A stretch of DNA of 64,000 bases from Streptomyces broussonetiae. Its GTDB lineage: Bacteria; Actinomycetota; Actinomycetes; Streptomycetales; Streptomycetaceae. The translations under genes were made by a program, and so were the position numbers. Of this stretch, positions 45,649 to 54,133 are shown in pieces (position 1 is the stretch's first letter; each line of letters opens with the position of its first letter). The DNA is taken from the NCBI RefSeq assembly GCF_009796285.1, contig NZ_CP047020.1, positions 434,001 through 498,000 on the forward strand, read 5' to 3'. The notes beneath the pieces were generated by a model. The model was given only the letters and a program-made list of their open reading frames with translations, did not search any database and was not told where the DNA came from.

Positions 45649-46674
45649 TCAGGAGTTGTCGAGCGGCAGGCCCGGCGGGTTGACCTCGGACTTGGCGACG
45701 GCCTCGTTGGAGAGGTCGTACGCCTTGAGCCACTCGGCGTACTGACCGTTCTTGATCAGGTAGTTGATGGCGTCGGCGAGCGGCTTGGCGAGTCCGCTGT
45801 CCTTCTTCGCCGTTGCCGCGATCAGGCCCTGCAGGTTCGCGCCCGCGCCGGAGTAGGTGCCCGCGGTGCGGGTGGCGTTGGGCGTGTTGGCCACCTGACG
45901 GTTGTGGTACGCGAAACCGGGGTTGGGGCCGAAGGAGGCGTCTACCTTGCCGCTGTTCAGGGCCAGGTAGGTGCTGGTGCTGTCCTGGAAGTACTTGACG
46001 GTGAGCTTCTTGCCCTCCTTGGCCAGCTTGTCCTTCCACTCCAGGAGGATCTTCTCCTGGTTGGTTCCGGAGGCGACGGCGATCGTCTTGCCGGCGAGGT
46101 TCTCGTAGTTGCCGTCGAAGTTCCAGGCGCTCTTCTTCGGCACGATGAAGGCGAGGTTGTCCTGCCGGTAGGAGGCGAACTCGTACTTCTTCTTGCGCTC
46201 CTCGGTGTCGGTGACGTTGGCGAAGGCCACGTCGACCTTGCCGCTGTCGATGCCGACGAACAGGTTCTCCCACGTGGAGTTCTTCACCTCGGGCTTGAGA
46301 CCGAACACCGCGGCGACCAGGCGGCCGAGGTCGGGCTCGGAGCCGGTGAGGGTCTTCTGGTCGTTGCCGACGTACGCCAGCGGCGGGAACCCGGTGGGCA
46401 GGGCACCGATGCCGATCTCCAGCTTGCCGCTCTTCTTGACGGCGGCGGGCAGTTCGGCGCTGATGGACTTGACCTCGGAGACCTTGATGGTGGTCTGGGT
46501 GGCGGCGCCGTTGGAGACCCGTCCGATGACGACCTCGCCGGACTTGGCGCTGTCGGTGGTGGTGGCCGCGTCACTGTTGCCACCGCAGGCGGCGAGCCCG
46601 GTGGCCAGGGAGGCGACGGCGGTCGCCGCGGTGATGCCGCGTATCAGGCTGCGTCGGGTGAACTGGGTGGGCAT
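45649..46674 (-). CDS. Amino-acid-type ABC transporter substrate-binding lipoprotein
   Basis: The 341-residue protein has a twin-arginine-like N-terminus (FTRRSLIRGITAATAVASLA) and a lipobox with Cys30 (GLAAC). The family 3 binding fold follows, with IGIGALPTGFPPLAYVGNDQ and DVAFANVTDTEERKKKYEFA. It is encoded with a permease and an ATPase of the polar amino acid uptake family. The SAM-IV riboswitch in the upstream leader points to a sulfur amino acid or precursor such as cystine or methionine as substrate. Confidence 0.92.
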   Translation of the reverse strand: MPTQFTRRSLIRGITAATAVASLATGLAACGGNSDAATTTDSAKSGEVVIGRVSNGAATQTTIKVSEVKSISAELPAAVKKSGKLEIGIGALPTGFPPLAYVGNDQKTLTGSEPDLGRLVAAVFGLKPEVKNSTWENLFVGIDSGKVDVAFANVTDTEERKKKYEFASYRQDNLAFIVPKKSAWNFDGNYENLAGKTIAVASGTNQEKILLEWKDKLAKEGKKLTVKYFQDSTSTYLALNSGKVDASFGPNPGFAYHNRQVANTPNATRTAGTYSGAGANLQGLIAATAKKDSGLAKPLADAINYLIKNGQYAEWLKAYDLSNEAVAKSEVNPPGLPLDNS

Positions 46675-46738
46675 GGCCGTTCCTTGTCGCTGAAGGTGAT
46701 GAGGGTGGCGTGGGGGGAGGTCTGGGGGGTGCGGAGGG

Positions 46739-47536
46739 TCAGAGGACCTTGCTGAGGAAGTCCCTGGTCCGCTCGTGCCGCGGTTTGTCGAGGACCTCGG
46801 AGGGCGGGCCCTGCTCGACGATCTTGCCGCCGTCGATGAAGACGACCCGGTCGGCTATCTCACGGGCGAAGCCGATCTCGTGGGTGACGATGACGAGGGT
46901 GGTGCCGCTGGTCGCCAGGTCCTTGATGACGGCGAGGACTTCGCCGACCAGTTCAGGGTCCAGGGCGGAGGTGGGCTCGTCGAAGAGGATGACTCCGGGG
47001 CGCAGGGCGAGGGCTCGGGCGATGGCGACGCGCTGCTGCTGGCCGCCGGAGAGCTGGCGCGGGTAGGCGGCGGTCTTGTCGGCGAGGCCGACCCGGACGA
47101 GCAACTCTCGGGCCAGTTCCCGAGCTTCGGGCTTGGTGAGCTTCCCGGTCGCGACCGGGGCCGCGGCCACGTTGTCCAGCACGGTCAGGTGCGGGAAGAG
47201 GTTGAAGTTCTGGAAGACGAAGCCGATCCGGCCGCGCTGGGTGAGGATGGCTCGCTCGCTCAGCTCCTTCAACCGCTCGCCCTGGCGCTTCACGCCGATC
47301 AGCTCGCCGTTGATACTGACGTAGCCGATCTCGGGCTTCTCCAGGTGGTTGATGACCCGCAGCAGGGTGGACTTGCCGGAGCCGGAGGGGCCCAGGATGA
47401 CGGTGACCTCGCCGGGGCGGACGGTCAGGTCGACGCCGTCCAGCACCCGGTGGGTGCCGTACCACTTGTGCACGTCGTGCACCTCGACGGTGGCGGCCTC
47501 GACGTCCGCCAGGGCTTCGAGCGTGTCGGCGGTCAT
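46739..47536 (-). CDS. Amino-acid-type ABC transporter ATPase
   Basis: This 265-residue ATPase has Walker A GPSGSGKS, the Q-loop FVFQNFNLFPHLT, signature LSGGQQQRVAIARAL, Walker B VILFDEPTSALDPE and the H-loop VTHE. It powers the importer with the neighbouring permease and lipoprotein. Its ATG overlaps the permease stop by 4 bp (47533-47536). Confidence 0.96.
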   Translation of the reverse strand: MTADTLEALADVEAATVEVHDVHKWYGTHRVLDGVDLTVRPGEVTVILGPSGSGKSTLLRVINHLEKPEIGYVSINGELIGVKRQGERLKELSERAILTQRGRIGFVFQNFNLFPHLTVLDNVAAAPVATGKLTKPEARELARELLVRVGLADKTAAYPRQLSGGQQQRVAIARALALRPGVILFDEPTSALDPELVGEVLAVIKDLATSGTTLVIVTHEIGFAREIADRVVFIDGGKIVEQGPPSEVLDKPRHERTRDFLSKVL

Positions 47537-48513
47537 ACGGCGGCCTCCCGGCGGATACGGGCCCGCAGGTCGGTCAGACCGGTGCGGAGCTTCTGCAGCG
47601 GCGTCGGCGGCAGGCTGCGGGTGGCACCGCGGGCGTAGTACCGCTCGACGTAGAACTGGACGACGGAGACGACGCTGGTCAGGATCAGGTACCAGACGGT
47701 GACGACCAGCAGCAGCGGCACGATGTCGCCTGGGTAGGTGGAGCCCATGGTCTGCGCGGAGCCGAACAGGTCGAGCAGGGAGACGTAGAAGACCAGCGAG
47801 GTGCCCTTGATCAGGCCGATGAGCTGGTTGACGTAGTTCGGGATGATCGAGCGCAGCGCCTGCGGGAAGACGATCCTGCGGAACTGGTAGCCCTTGGGCA
47901 GGCCGAGCGCCGCGGCCGCCTCGTGCTGCCCCTGGTCGACGGAGAGGATCCCGCCGCGGACCACCTCGGCAGCGTAGGCGGCCTCGTTGAGGCTGAGGCC
48001 GATGACGGCGACGACCATGTCGGTGGCGAGTCTCGACTCGTCGAAGGAGAAGAAGGCCGGGCCGAAGGGGATGCCGACGCTCAACGTCATGTACAGGGCG
48101 CTGAAGTTGTAGAGGAAGATCAGCACCACGATGAGCGGGATGGAACGCAGCGCCCATACGTAGGTCCAGCTGACCGCGCGCAACACCGGGCTCTTCGACA
48201 GCCGGGCCAGGGCGAGCAGAATGCCGCCGATCAGGCCCAGCACCGCGCTGTAGGCGGTGACTTGGAGGGTGATCAGCAGGCCGTCGAGGATGGTGGGGCG
48301 CAGGAACCAGTAGCTCCAGCGGTCCCACTGGTAGAAGGGGTTGGTGACCAGTCCGTGCACGAACTGGGCGACGAGGACCAGCACGACCGCGGTGACGATC
48401 CAGCGACCTGGCCGCCGCAGCGGAAGAACACGCTGGGCGGTGAGGGCTTTTGCCGGTTCGTCGGTGGTCGGCGCCTCGGCGAGGGTGACGGTGGCACCAG
48501 GGGGTTCACTCAT
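47533..48513 (-). CDS. Amino-acid-type ABC transporter permease
   Basis: The 326-residue inner-membrane protein has about six helices and the coupling EAA loop GQHEAAAALGLPKGYQFRRI. The N-terminal 45 residues are cytoplasmic. ATG 48513 (MSEPPGATVTLAEAP) is used rather than the longer frame because the upstream part is proline-rich shadow. It is the first gene after the riboswitch and leader peptide region. Confidence 0.95.
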   Translation of the reverse strand: MSEPPGATVTLAEAPTTDEPAKALTAQRVLPLRRPGRWIVTAVVLVLVAQFVHGLVTNPFYQWDRWSYWFLRPTILDGLLITLQVTAYSAVLGLIGGILLALARLSKSPVLRAVSWTYVWALRSIPLIVVLIFLYNFSALYMTLSVGIPFGPAFFSFDESRLATDMVVAVIGLSLNEAAYAAEVVRGGILSVDQGQHEAAAALGLPKGYQFRRIVFPQALRSIIPNYVNQLIGLIKGTSLVFYVSLLDLFGSAQTMGSTYPGDIVPLLLVVTVWYLILTSVVSVVQFYVERYYARGATRSLPPTPLQKLRTGLTDLRARIRREAAV

Positions 48514-48658
48514 GGTGGGCTCCGGCTGGGTGGGAACACCCCGGAAGCACGGCGGCATGCGGCGGCGCACACGACGGCGAGGTACCGGGGGCGGAGGAGG
48601 GCAACGGCACACCGCGGGCGCGGTGCTCGTCAGGAAGTGCGGGGGCTGCGGGGAGGGG

Positions 48659-48751
48659 TCAGCCCCGACAGCGGGCGCGGCCCGGTGCGGTACACAGTGC
48701 GCTGTTCACGCGGAGCAGATCGACGGCACGGTCGGCGACGAGCAGGTTCAC
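48659..48751 (-). CDS. Cysteine-containing sulfur leader peptide (30 aa)
   Basis: From GTG 48751 the peptide reads VNLLVADRAVDLLRVNSALC then TAPGRARCRG. R-AVDL-LRV-NSAL-C fits the leader pattern, though the usual His is Ala. It lies 146 bp ahead of the permease gene and about 115 bp after the SAM-IV riboswitch in the same transcript. No strong ribosome site is visible; an in-frame ATG near 48820 is an alternative start. Confidence 0.65.
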   Translation of the reverse strand: MNLLVADRAVDLLRVNSALCTAPGRARCRG

Positions 48752-48864
48752 GTACGGCCGTACGCAGCCCTGCGGGCGGCGCGTCGCCGTCCTGGGAGCT
48801 GCGTACATGGCGTCACCGTCACTGTTCCGGCCCTGTGGGCCTCGCGCTTACCGAAACGTCATCC

Positions 48865-48950
48865 GGTCCGGTCGTCACCTGGGGCACCCCACCGCGGCGC
48901 GAGGGTTGCCGGTCAGCAAGCCAGGGCTTGTCGCTGACGCTCATGACCGT
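48865..48950 (-). ncRNA. SAM-IV riboswitch
   Basis: The minus strand reads GGTCATGAGCGTCAGCGACA, then AGCCCTGGCTTGCTGACCGG and CAACCCTCGC, then GGTGGGGTGCCCCAGGTGAC. GTCAGC pairs with GCTGAC (P2). CCTGG in the P2 loop can pair with CCAGG after P3 (pseudoknot), and GGTC pairs with GACC (P1). The ACCGGCAACCC core is the conserved SAM-binding part. SAM-IV riboswitches turn down sulfur genes when S-adenosylmethionine is high. It begins about 13 bp after a strong promoter and precedes an ABC importer. Confidence 0.85.
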
Positions 48951-48960
48951 TCTGAGCCGT

Positions 48961-48990
48961 AATTAAGACAACGGCCCGAACATATGTCAA
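48961..48990 (-). promoter_or_regulatory. Promoter of the SAM-IV-controlled importer
   Basis: TTGACA (minus strand, 48985-48990), 18 bp, then TTAATT (48961-48966). The predicted transcript start lies just before the riboswitch. Confidence 0.7.
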
Positions 48991-49379
48991 CGGCGGTCCA
49001 CCAGATGGAACGGCCAGGGGGCGGCGTAGGCCGTCCAGTCCAGGATACGGATGGCCGCTCCGGCGTCCTCCAGGTCCTGACAGCAGGCGCGGTGGCGGCG
49101 TTCGATGCCGTCGAGGTCGAGGTGGCCGCCGAGGGCCGGGTGAACGGCCAGGCGGCGGCCGTGGACCCACAGCGCGGGATGGTCGGCGACGCGCTGGACG
49201 GCGGCGGCCTCCAGGTGGTCGCGGTGGACGGTGTCGAGCTGGACCAGGTCGACCCACAACTCGACATCGACGGCGGAGCGCAGGGCACAGGTTTCCCATT
49301 GCAACCGTCGGGAGGCGACGGTCTCCTGCGATGGAACTCGTACCGATGCCCTCGGCCGGGTCGGGGCGCCCGAGGGCAT
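48987..49379 (-). CDS. Hypothetical protein
   Basis: The frame gives up to 130 residues; a shorter start near LQWETCALRSAVDVELWVDL is likely. It has acidic and histidine-rich parts (HRDHLEAAAVQRVADHPALW) and no recognised domain. The stop codon overlaps the -35 box of the importer promoter, which is unusual for an expressed gene, so it may be a decayed or spurious frame. Confidence 0.4.
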   Translation of the reverse strand: MPSGAPTRPRASVRVPSQETVASRRLQWETCALRSAVDVELWVDLVQLDTVHRDHLEAAAVQRVADHPALWVHGRRLAVHPALGGHLDLDGIERRHRACCQDLEDAGAAIRILDWTAYAAPWPFHLVDRR

Positions 49380-49657
49380 CCCGTGGTGCGCGGTGTATCC
49401 GGCGTCGGACGAGTCGGCGTGGGTGACGTGCCGACGAGCAGCGTGCTCACTGCTGAAGGCTCACACAAAAGGGCCCCGCAGGCTCTCGCCCGCGAGGACC
49501 CTTCGCGCCGCCGAAACCATAAGATTTACACCTGCGACCTTTGCCATTTTTGCGGAGCTTCTGAGTGGCGTGCGACAAGTCAACCTTCGAGGTCGGTGTC
49601 CAGCGTCCTCGGCCGAGTAAGGAGTCCGGGTGTTGAACCTGCGCCGGCTCAGGCCGG

Positions 49658-49989
49658 TCAGTCCGGATACTCCGGTCCGACCGCGGTGCGGGCACCGAGC
49701 GTCCTTCCCCTGCCCCAGCCGAGTTCACGCCGGATCCGCCGAGCAGACCGGATTCCTCGAGCTGTGTCACATCAAGGAAGCGCGAGCCCGGAGCGACCGC
49801 GGTCACCAGCGGGGCGACGAGGAGCGCGTCGGTCGGGCAGTACGCCTCGCACTGGAAGCAGGTCTGGCAGCTGTCCTGTCGCGCGATCACCGGAGCGCCG
49901 TCGGCGCCGCGGTCGAAGACGCGCGTCGGGCACACCTCGATGCACCGGTCGCAGGCGATGCAGCGGTCCGGCTCGACGATCTCGATCAT
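49658..49989 (-). pseudogene. Di-cluster 4Fe-4S ferredoxin with C-terminal frameshift
   Basis: The protein starts MIEIVEPDRCIACDRCIEVC and has a second cluster motif CQTCFQCEAYCP, so both 4Fe-4S sites are intact. Near 49735 the frame shifts: DVTQLEESGLLGG should continue RRELGWGRGRTLGAR and end at 49658, but the actual frame runs on to 49447 with unrelated sequence. The core could still fold. Its ATG overlaps the stop of the flavoprotein remnant, so the two were coupled. The pairing recalls adenylylsulfate-reductase-like or fumarate-reductase-like flavoprotein/ferredoxin pairs. Confidence 0.7.
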
Positions 49990-50240
49990 GCGGCTCGGCC
50001 TCCGACCGTGACCAGCGCCCGCGACGCCGGCTCGGGACTGCTCCAGACCTGGTCGAGCCCACCGGTGAGCAGCCGGTAGTGCTGGACCGGGTCCTGCGTC
50101 GGCCGGTCGGCCCGCTTGTGCATACCGCGCGATTCGGTGCGCTGCAGTGCCGCGTGGTACATCCAACGTCCGTGGGCCACCATCGCGGCCGCTTCCCTGA
50201 CCCGGAAGAGCTCCTCGCCACTCGCCCCCAGCCCTTCGCG
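49986..50240 (-). pseudogene. Fumarate reductase/succinate dehydrogenase-type flavoprotein, C-terminal fragment
   Basis: The frame reads MVAHGRWMYHAALQRTESRG then MHKRADRPTQDPVQHYRLLT, typical of the C-terminal part of FAD-dependent fumarate reductase/AprA-like subunits (R-TESRGxHxRxD-P). The FAD-binding and catalytic domains are lost. Upstream, near 50236, the sequence runs out of frame into the NtaA-type relic, so a deletion joined the two genes. Confidence 0.7.
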
Positions 50241-51410
50241 GGTCGCGGACCACGTCCCATTCGAACCACGCGATGATCGTGTCCGCGACCTGCTCAGGCG
50301 TGCCGACGAACTCGAAGTGGCCGCGTCCGCCGCCGAGCCGGGAGATGATCTGCCGGACCGTCAGCTTTTCGCGCACCGCGAGCTCGATGATCAGGTCGGA
50401 CCGGCTCTGCGAGCCTTCCAGTTTCGGCCTGGCGAGGATGAACTCAGGCAGGGGCTCGTCGAGTTCGAAGACCGACGGCTCGGTCTCGAACACGGCGGCC
50501 AGCTGGCGCAGCCCATACTCCGGGACGCGCAGCTCGTCGAACTGCTGCGCAAGCGCCCGAGCCTTCTCCTCGGTCGACCCGATGTACGGGACGATGCCCG
50601 GCAGGACGACGACTCCGTCCGGATCGCGCCCGGCGGCCCTGGTCCGTGCCTTGATGTCGGCGTAGAAGGCCGCCGCGCGTTCGTACGTCGTGTGGGCGGT
50701 GAAGATCGCCTCGGCGTGGCGGGCCGCGAAGTCCTTTCCGTCTTCGGAGGAGCCGGCCTGGACGAGCAGCGGGTAACCCTGCGGCGGACGCTCGACGTTG
50801 AGCGGGCCGGCCACCTTGAAGTACGGGCCCTGATGGCCGAGCCGGTGCAGCCGCTCGGGGACGGCGTAGCGTCCGGTGGACTTGTCCGCGACGACCGCCT
50901 CGGACTCCCAGCTGTCCCACAGCGCTTTGGCGACCTTCAGGAACTAGTCGGCGCGGGCGTAGCGTTCGGCGTGACTGGGGCGGTCGTCGAGATCGAAGTC
51001 GGCCGCCTCGTCCGCCCCTGCCGAGGTGACGATGTTCCAGCCGGCGCGGCCGCCGCTGACGTGGTTGACGGACGCGAGCCGGCGGGCGAGGTTGTACGGC
51101 TCGTTGTACGTCGACGACACGGTCGCGATGAGCCCGATCCTGCTGTCGCCTGAGACAGCGCGGTCAGCGGCGTCAGCGGTTCGAGCCGGCCCGGGGGCCG
51201 GAACTCGCCGGTGCCGATGAGGGCCGGGCCGTCGGCGAGGAACAGCGAGTCGAACTTGGCGCTCTCGGCCAGCTGCGCCAGCTCGATCCAGTGCCGCAGG
51301 TCGAAGTCCGCCCGGGGGTTGCTGTGCGGGAGCCGCCACGCCGCCTCGTGATGGCCCGCTTCCATCAGGAAGGCGTTGAGGTGAAGCCTCCGCCGTCGTC
51401 CCCCGCTCAT
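50241..51410 (-). pseudogene. NtaA-type monooxygenase relic
   Basis: The frames read MSGGRRRRLHLNAFLMEAGH and FDSLFLADGP; after a shift near 51165 IATVSSTYNEPYNLARRLAS and GGRAGWNIVTSAGADEAADF; then RAD, a TAG (50944-50946, expected GAG) and FLKVAKALWDSWES, and then PLLVQAGSSEDGKDFAARHA to GTPEQVADTIIAWFE. The last 60-80 residues are replaced by the flavoprotein remnant. The start overlaps the SBP stop (51407-51410). With a frameshift, a nonsense codon and a missing end it is inactive. Confidence 0.85.
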
Positions 51411-52465
51411 GAGGTGACCTTCAGCTTGGAGCTGTCGTAACCGTCCGGGAGGAGGTTGTCGGTGATCGACTTGACGTCGACCTTCTCGGTGATCTGGCCC
51501 GCCTCCAGGAAGGCGTCGGCGAGCTTCTGCTCCAGCTCGATGTCCGACTGCTCCACCGGGGTCACCCGGTTCGAGTAGGCGGCCAGGGATGCCTTGGCGT
51601 CGGCCAGCGGGATGCCCTGCTCCTTCGAGAGCGCCTGCGCGTATGTGTCGGGGTTCTTGACGGCCCAGGCAAACTCCCGCGAGAGCCTCCTCAGGACGTC
51701 CGTGAGAGCAGCACGCTTGGTCTTGTCCTTGAGCGAGGTGTCACTTGCGACGTAGTAGCTGCTCGTCTGGTCGATGGGCGGGAGCCCCTTCACCAGGATC
51801 CGCGCGCCGTTCCTGACCGCGATCGCGGACTGCGGGTTCCAGATCGACCAGGCGTCCACCTTGCCGGTGCTGAACGCCGTGGCGCCCGCCGCCGGGTCGA
51901 GGAAGGTCAGCTTCACGTCCTTGAGGGTGAGGCCGACGCTCTTCAGCGCGTTCAGGGCCAGGCCGTGGGCCGAACTGCCCTGGGGAACAGCGATCTTCTT
52001 GCCCTTGAGGTCGGCGGCCGTCTTCAGCTTCGAGCCCTTAGGCACGATGATGTTCTCCACCGCCTGGTCGGGTGTGAGGGAGCGGTTGACGGCGACGATC
52101 TTGAATCCGTATTCCTTCGCGGCACCGGTGATCGGCGGTACGTCGCCCACGCTGCCGAGGTCGATGTCGCCCGAGGCGGCGGCCTGCACGAGGGGCGGGC
52201 CGTAGGTGAAGCGGGCGAACTTCACCTTGTAGGGCGCGTTGTCGAACACGCCGGTGATCTTTGCCAGCTCCTGGCTGCCGTCACCGCCGTTGTCGCCGAT
52301 GGTGAAGGTGTACTTGCTCCACTCGGGGTGCTTGGCGTCGCTCGCGTCGGCGGCGTTGCTCAGCGGCGCGGCCGTGTCCGACGAGGACGATCCGCAGGCG
52401 ACGAGGGTGCTCGCCAGGGCGAGCGAGCCGACGGCGCCGATGAGTCTGCTGGTTCTCTTACGCAT
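51407..52465 (-). CDS. Aliphatic sulfonate/taurine-type ABC transporter substrate-binding lipoprotein
   Basis: The 352-residue lipoprotein has a signal peptide MRKRTSRLIGAVGSLALAST and lipobox Cys24 (LVAC). The SsuA/TauA-type fold follows with YTFTIGDNGGDGSQELAKIT, LGSVGDVPPITGAAKEYGFK and GSSAHGLALNALKSVGLTLK. It binds sulfonates outside the cell. It lies 47 bp downstream of the matching ATPase gene. Confidence 0.92.
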   Translation of the reverse strand: MRKRTSRLIGAVGSLALASTLVACGSSSSDTAAPLSNAADASDAKHPEWSKYTFTIGDNGGDGSQELAKITGVFDNAPYKVKFARFTYGPPLVQAAASGDIDLGSVGDVPPITGAAKEYGFKIVAVNRSLTPDQAVENIIVPKGSKLKTAADLKGKKIAVPQGSSAHGLALNALKSVGLTLKDVKLTFLDPAAGATAFSTGKVDAWSIWNPQSAIAVRNGARILVKGLPPIDQTSSYYVASDTSLKDKTKRAALTDVLRRLSREFAWAVKNPDTYAQALSKEQGIPLADAKASLAAYSNRVTPVEQSDIELEQKLADAFLEAGQITEKVDVKSITDNLLPDGYDSSKLKVTS

Positions 52466-52511
52466 GGGATGTGGTGTGCTTTCTGTGCTGAGTGAGGGTT
52501 ATGGGGGAAGG

Positions 52512-53243
52512 TCAGTGCTGGCCGGCGAGTCCGAGGTCGTCCAGCAGTCGGGCGCGCAGTTCCTCGCGTGCGACGCTCGCTTCGCGGTCCGCGGCGGAGA
52601 GGTGCACCTCGTGCGAGGTGCCGATGCGGCCGTTGCTCATGACGACGATGCGGTCCGCCAGGGCGATCGCCTCGTCGACGTCGTGGGTGACGAGCAGCAT
52701 GGCCGCGTGGTGCTTGGTCCGCAGGGCCCGTACAAGGTCGTGCATGCGCAGCCGTGTGATGGCGTCGAGGGCCGCGAACGGCTCGTCAAGCAGCACGAGT
52801 TCGGGCTCCGAGACCAGTGCCCGCGCGAGCGACACCCGCTGGGCCTCGCCGCCGGAGAGCTCCTTGGGCCACGCTTTCTCACGGCCCGAGAGTCCGACCT
52901 CGGCGAGCACGTCGAGGGCCCGCTGTTCCGCGTCGGGTCCGTGCAGACCGAGCGTGACGTTGCGCAGGACCCGCTGCCACGGCAGCAGCCGGTCGGCCTG
53001 GAAGACGATCGCACGCCGCGCCGGGACCTCGACCCGCCCGCCGTCGGGCCGGTCGAGGCCGGCGAGTAGACGCAGAAGGGTGCTCTTGCCGCAGCCCGAG
53101 GGGCCCAGCAGGATCACCAACTCCTCGTCGGCGATGGTGAGGTCGAGGTGGTCGAGCACCACCCGGTCACCGAACCGACGGACCACCTGCTCGATGAAGA
53201 CCCCTGTCCACCGACCGGGCTCGGTCGCGATCGTGCTGCTCAT
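52512..53243 (-). CDS. ssuB: Sulfonate-type ABC transporter ATPase
   Basis: This 243-residue ATPase of the nitrate/sulfonate/taurine family has Walker A GPSGCGKST, RAIVFQADRLLPWQRVLRNV, signature ELSGGEAQRVSLARALV and LVLLDEPFAALD. It powers sulfonate import with the neighbouring permease and lipoprotein. The start overlaps the permease stop by 4 bp. Confidence 0.93.
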   Translation of the reverse strand: MSSTIATEPGRWTGVFIEQVVRRFGDRVVLDHLDLTIADEELVILLGPSGCGKSTLLRLLAGLDRPDGGRVEVPARRAIVFQADRLLPWQRVLRNVTLGLHGPDAEQRALDVLAEVGLSGREKAWPKELSGGEAQRVSLARALVSEPELVLLDEPFAALDAITRLRMHDLVRALRTKHHAAMLLVTHDVDEAIALADRIVVMSNGRIGTSHEVHLSAADREASVAREELRARLLDDLGLAGQH

Positions 53244-54133
53244 GACGCCTCATAACTGGGTCGCCACCGCAGCAGCACCCGCTCGAGAACCCGGACGAAC
53301 TGGTCGGCGAGCAGACCGAGGAACGAGTAGATCACCAGCCCCACGAAGACCTGGTTGGTCTGCAGATAGGTCTGCCCCTGAGTGATGAGGAAGCCAAGTC
53401 CCTTGTCGGCGTTGACGGTTTCGGCGGCGACGAGGCCCAGGACGCTGTACGCGAGAGAGAACCGCAGGCCGACCAGGAACCCCGGCAGGGCTCCCGGCAC
53501 CAGCACGCGCGTCACCAGGCGCCAGGTGCCCGCGCCCGTCGTCCGCGCCATCTCGATCAGACGCTGGTCGACGCCACGGATCGCGGCGAACAGGTTGAGA
53601 TACATCGGGACACCGGCTCCGAAGGAGATCAGCAGTACCTTCGTGAGCTCGTCGATGCCGAACCACACGATCATCAGCGGCAGCACCGCGAGGAGCGGGA
53701 TGGTGTTGAGCACCTGCACGAGGCCGTTGAACAGGTACTCACCGCTGCGCAGCAGCCCACCGAGCACTCCGGTGACGAGGCCGACCGTCAGCCCGATCGC
53801 AAGACCGATGCCGGCCCGCTGCAGCGAGATGGCCAGGTCCGGCCCAAGGACGCCTTGCTGCCACAGGTCGGCGGCGGACTTCACGATCGAGGTCGGCGCC
53901 GGAGCGTAGGTCTTCGACACCACTCCGGCCCGGGCGAGTACCTCCCAGGCCAGGAGGATCACGACCGGAGTCGTATAGACCCCGAGGGGCCAGCGAAGGC
54001 GCTCGCGTAGTGTGCTGAGCGGCGTCCGGCGGTGGGCGTCGCGCGGCAGGAACACCTCGCGTTCCCGCGCGCTCGCCGTCTCGGCGTCGGAGCTTTTGGT
54101 GACGCCAGGCGCCTTGAGGCTGAACTCCGTCAT
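53240..54133 (-). CDS. ssuC: Sulfonate-type ABC transporter permease
   Basis: The 297-residue inner-membrane protein has about six helices and the family coupling loop RLIEMARTTGAGTWRLVTRV. The N-terminal 45 residues are charged and cytoplasmic. ATG 54133 overlaps the TauD stop by 4 bp; the longer frame to 54847 lies inside tauD. It belongs to the nitrate/sulfonate/taurine permease family. Confidence 0.93.
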   Translation of the reverse strand: MTEFSLKAPGVTKSSDAETASAREREVFLPRDAHRRTPLSTLRERLRWPLGVYTTPVVILLAWEVLARAGVVSKTYAPAPTSIVKSAADLWQQGVLGPDLAISLQRAGIGLAIGLTVGLVTGVLGGLLRSGEYLFNGLVQVLNTIPLLAVLPLMIVWFGIDELTKVLLISFGAGVPMYLNLFAAIRGVDQRLIEMARTTGAGTWRLVTRVLVPGALPGFLVGLRFSLAYSVLGLVAAETVNADKGLGFLITQGQTYLQTNQVFVGLVIYSFLGLLADQFVRVLERVLLRWRPSYEAS

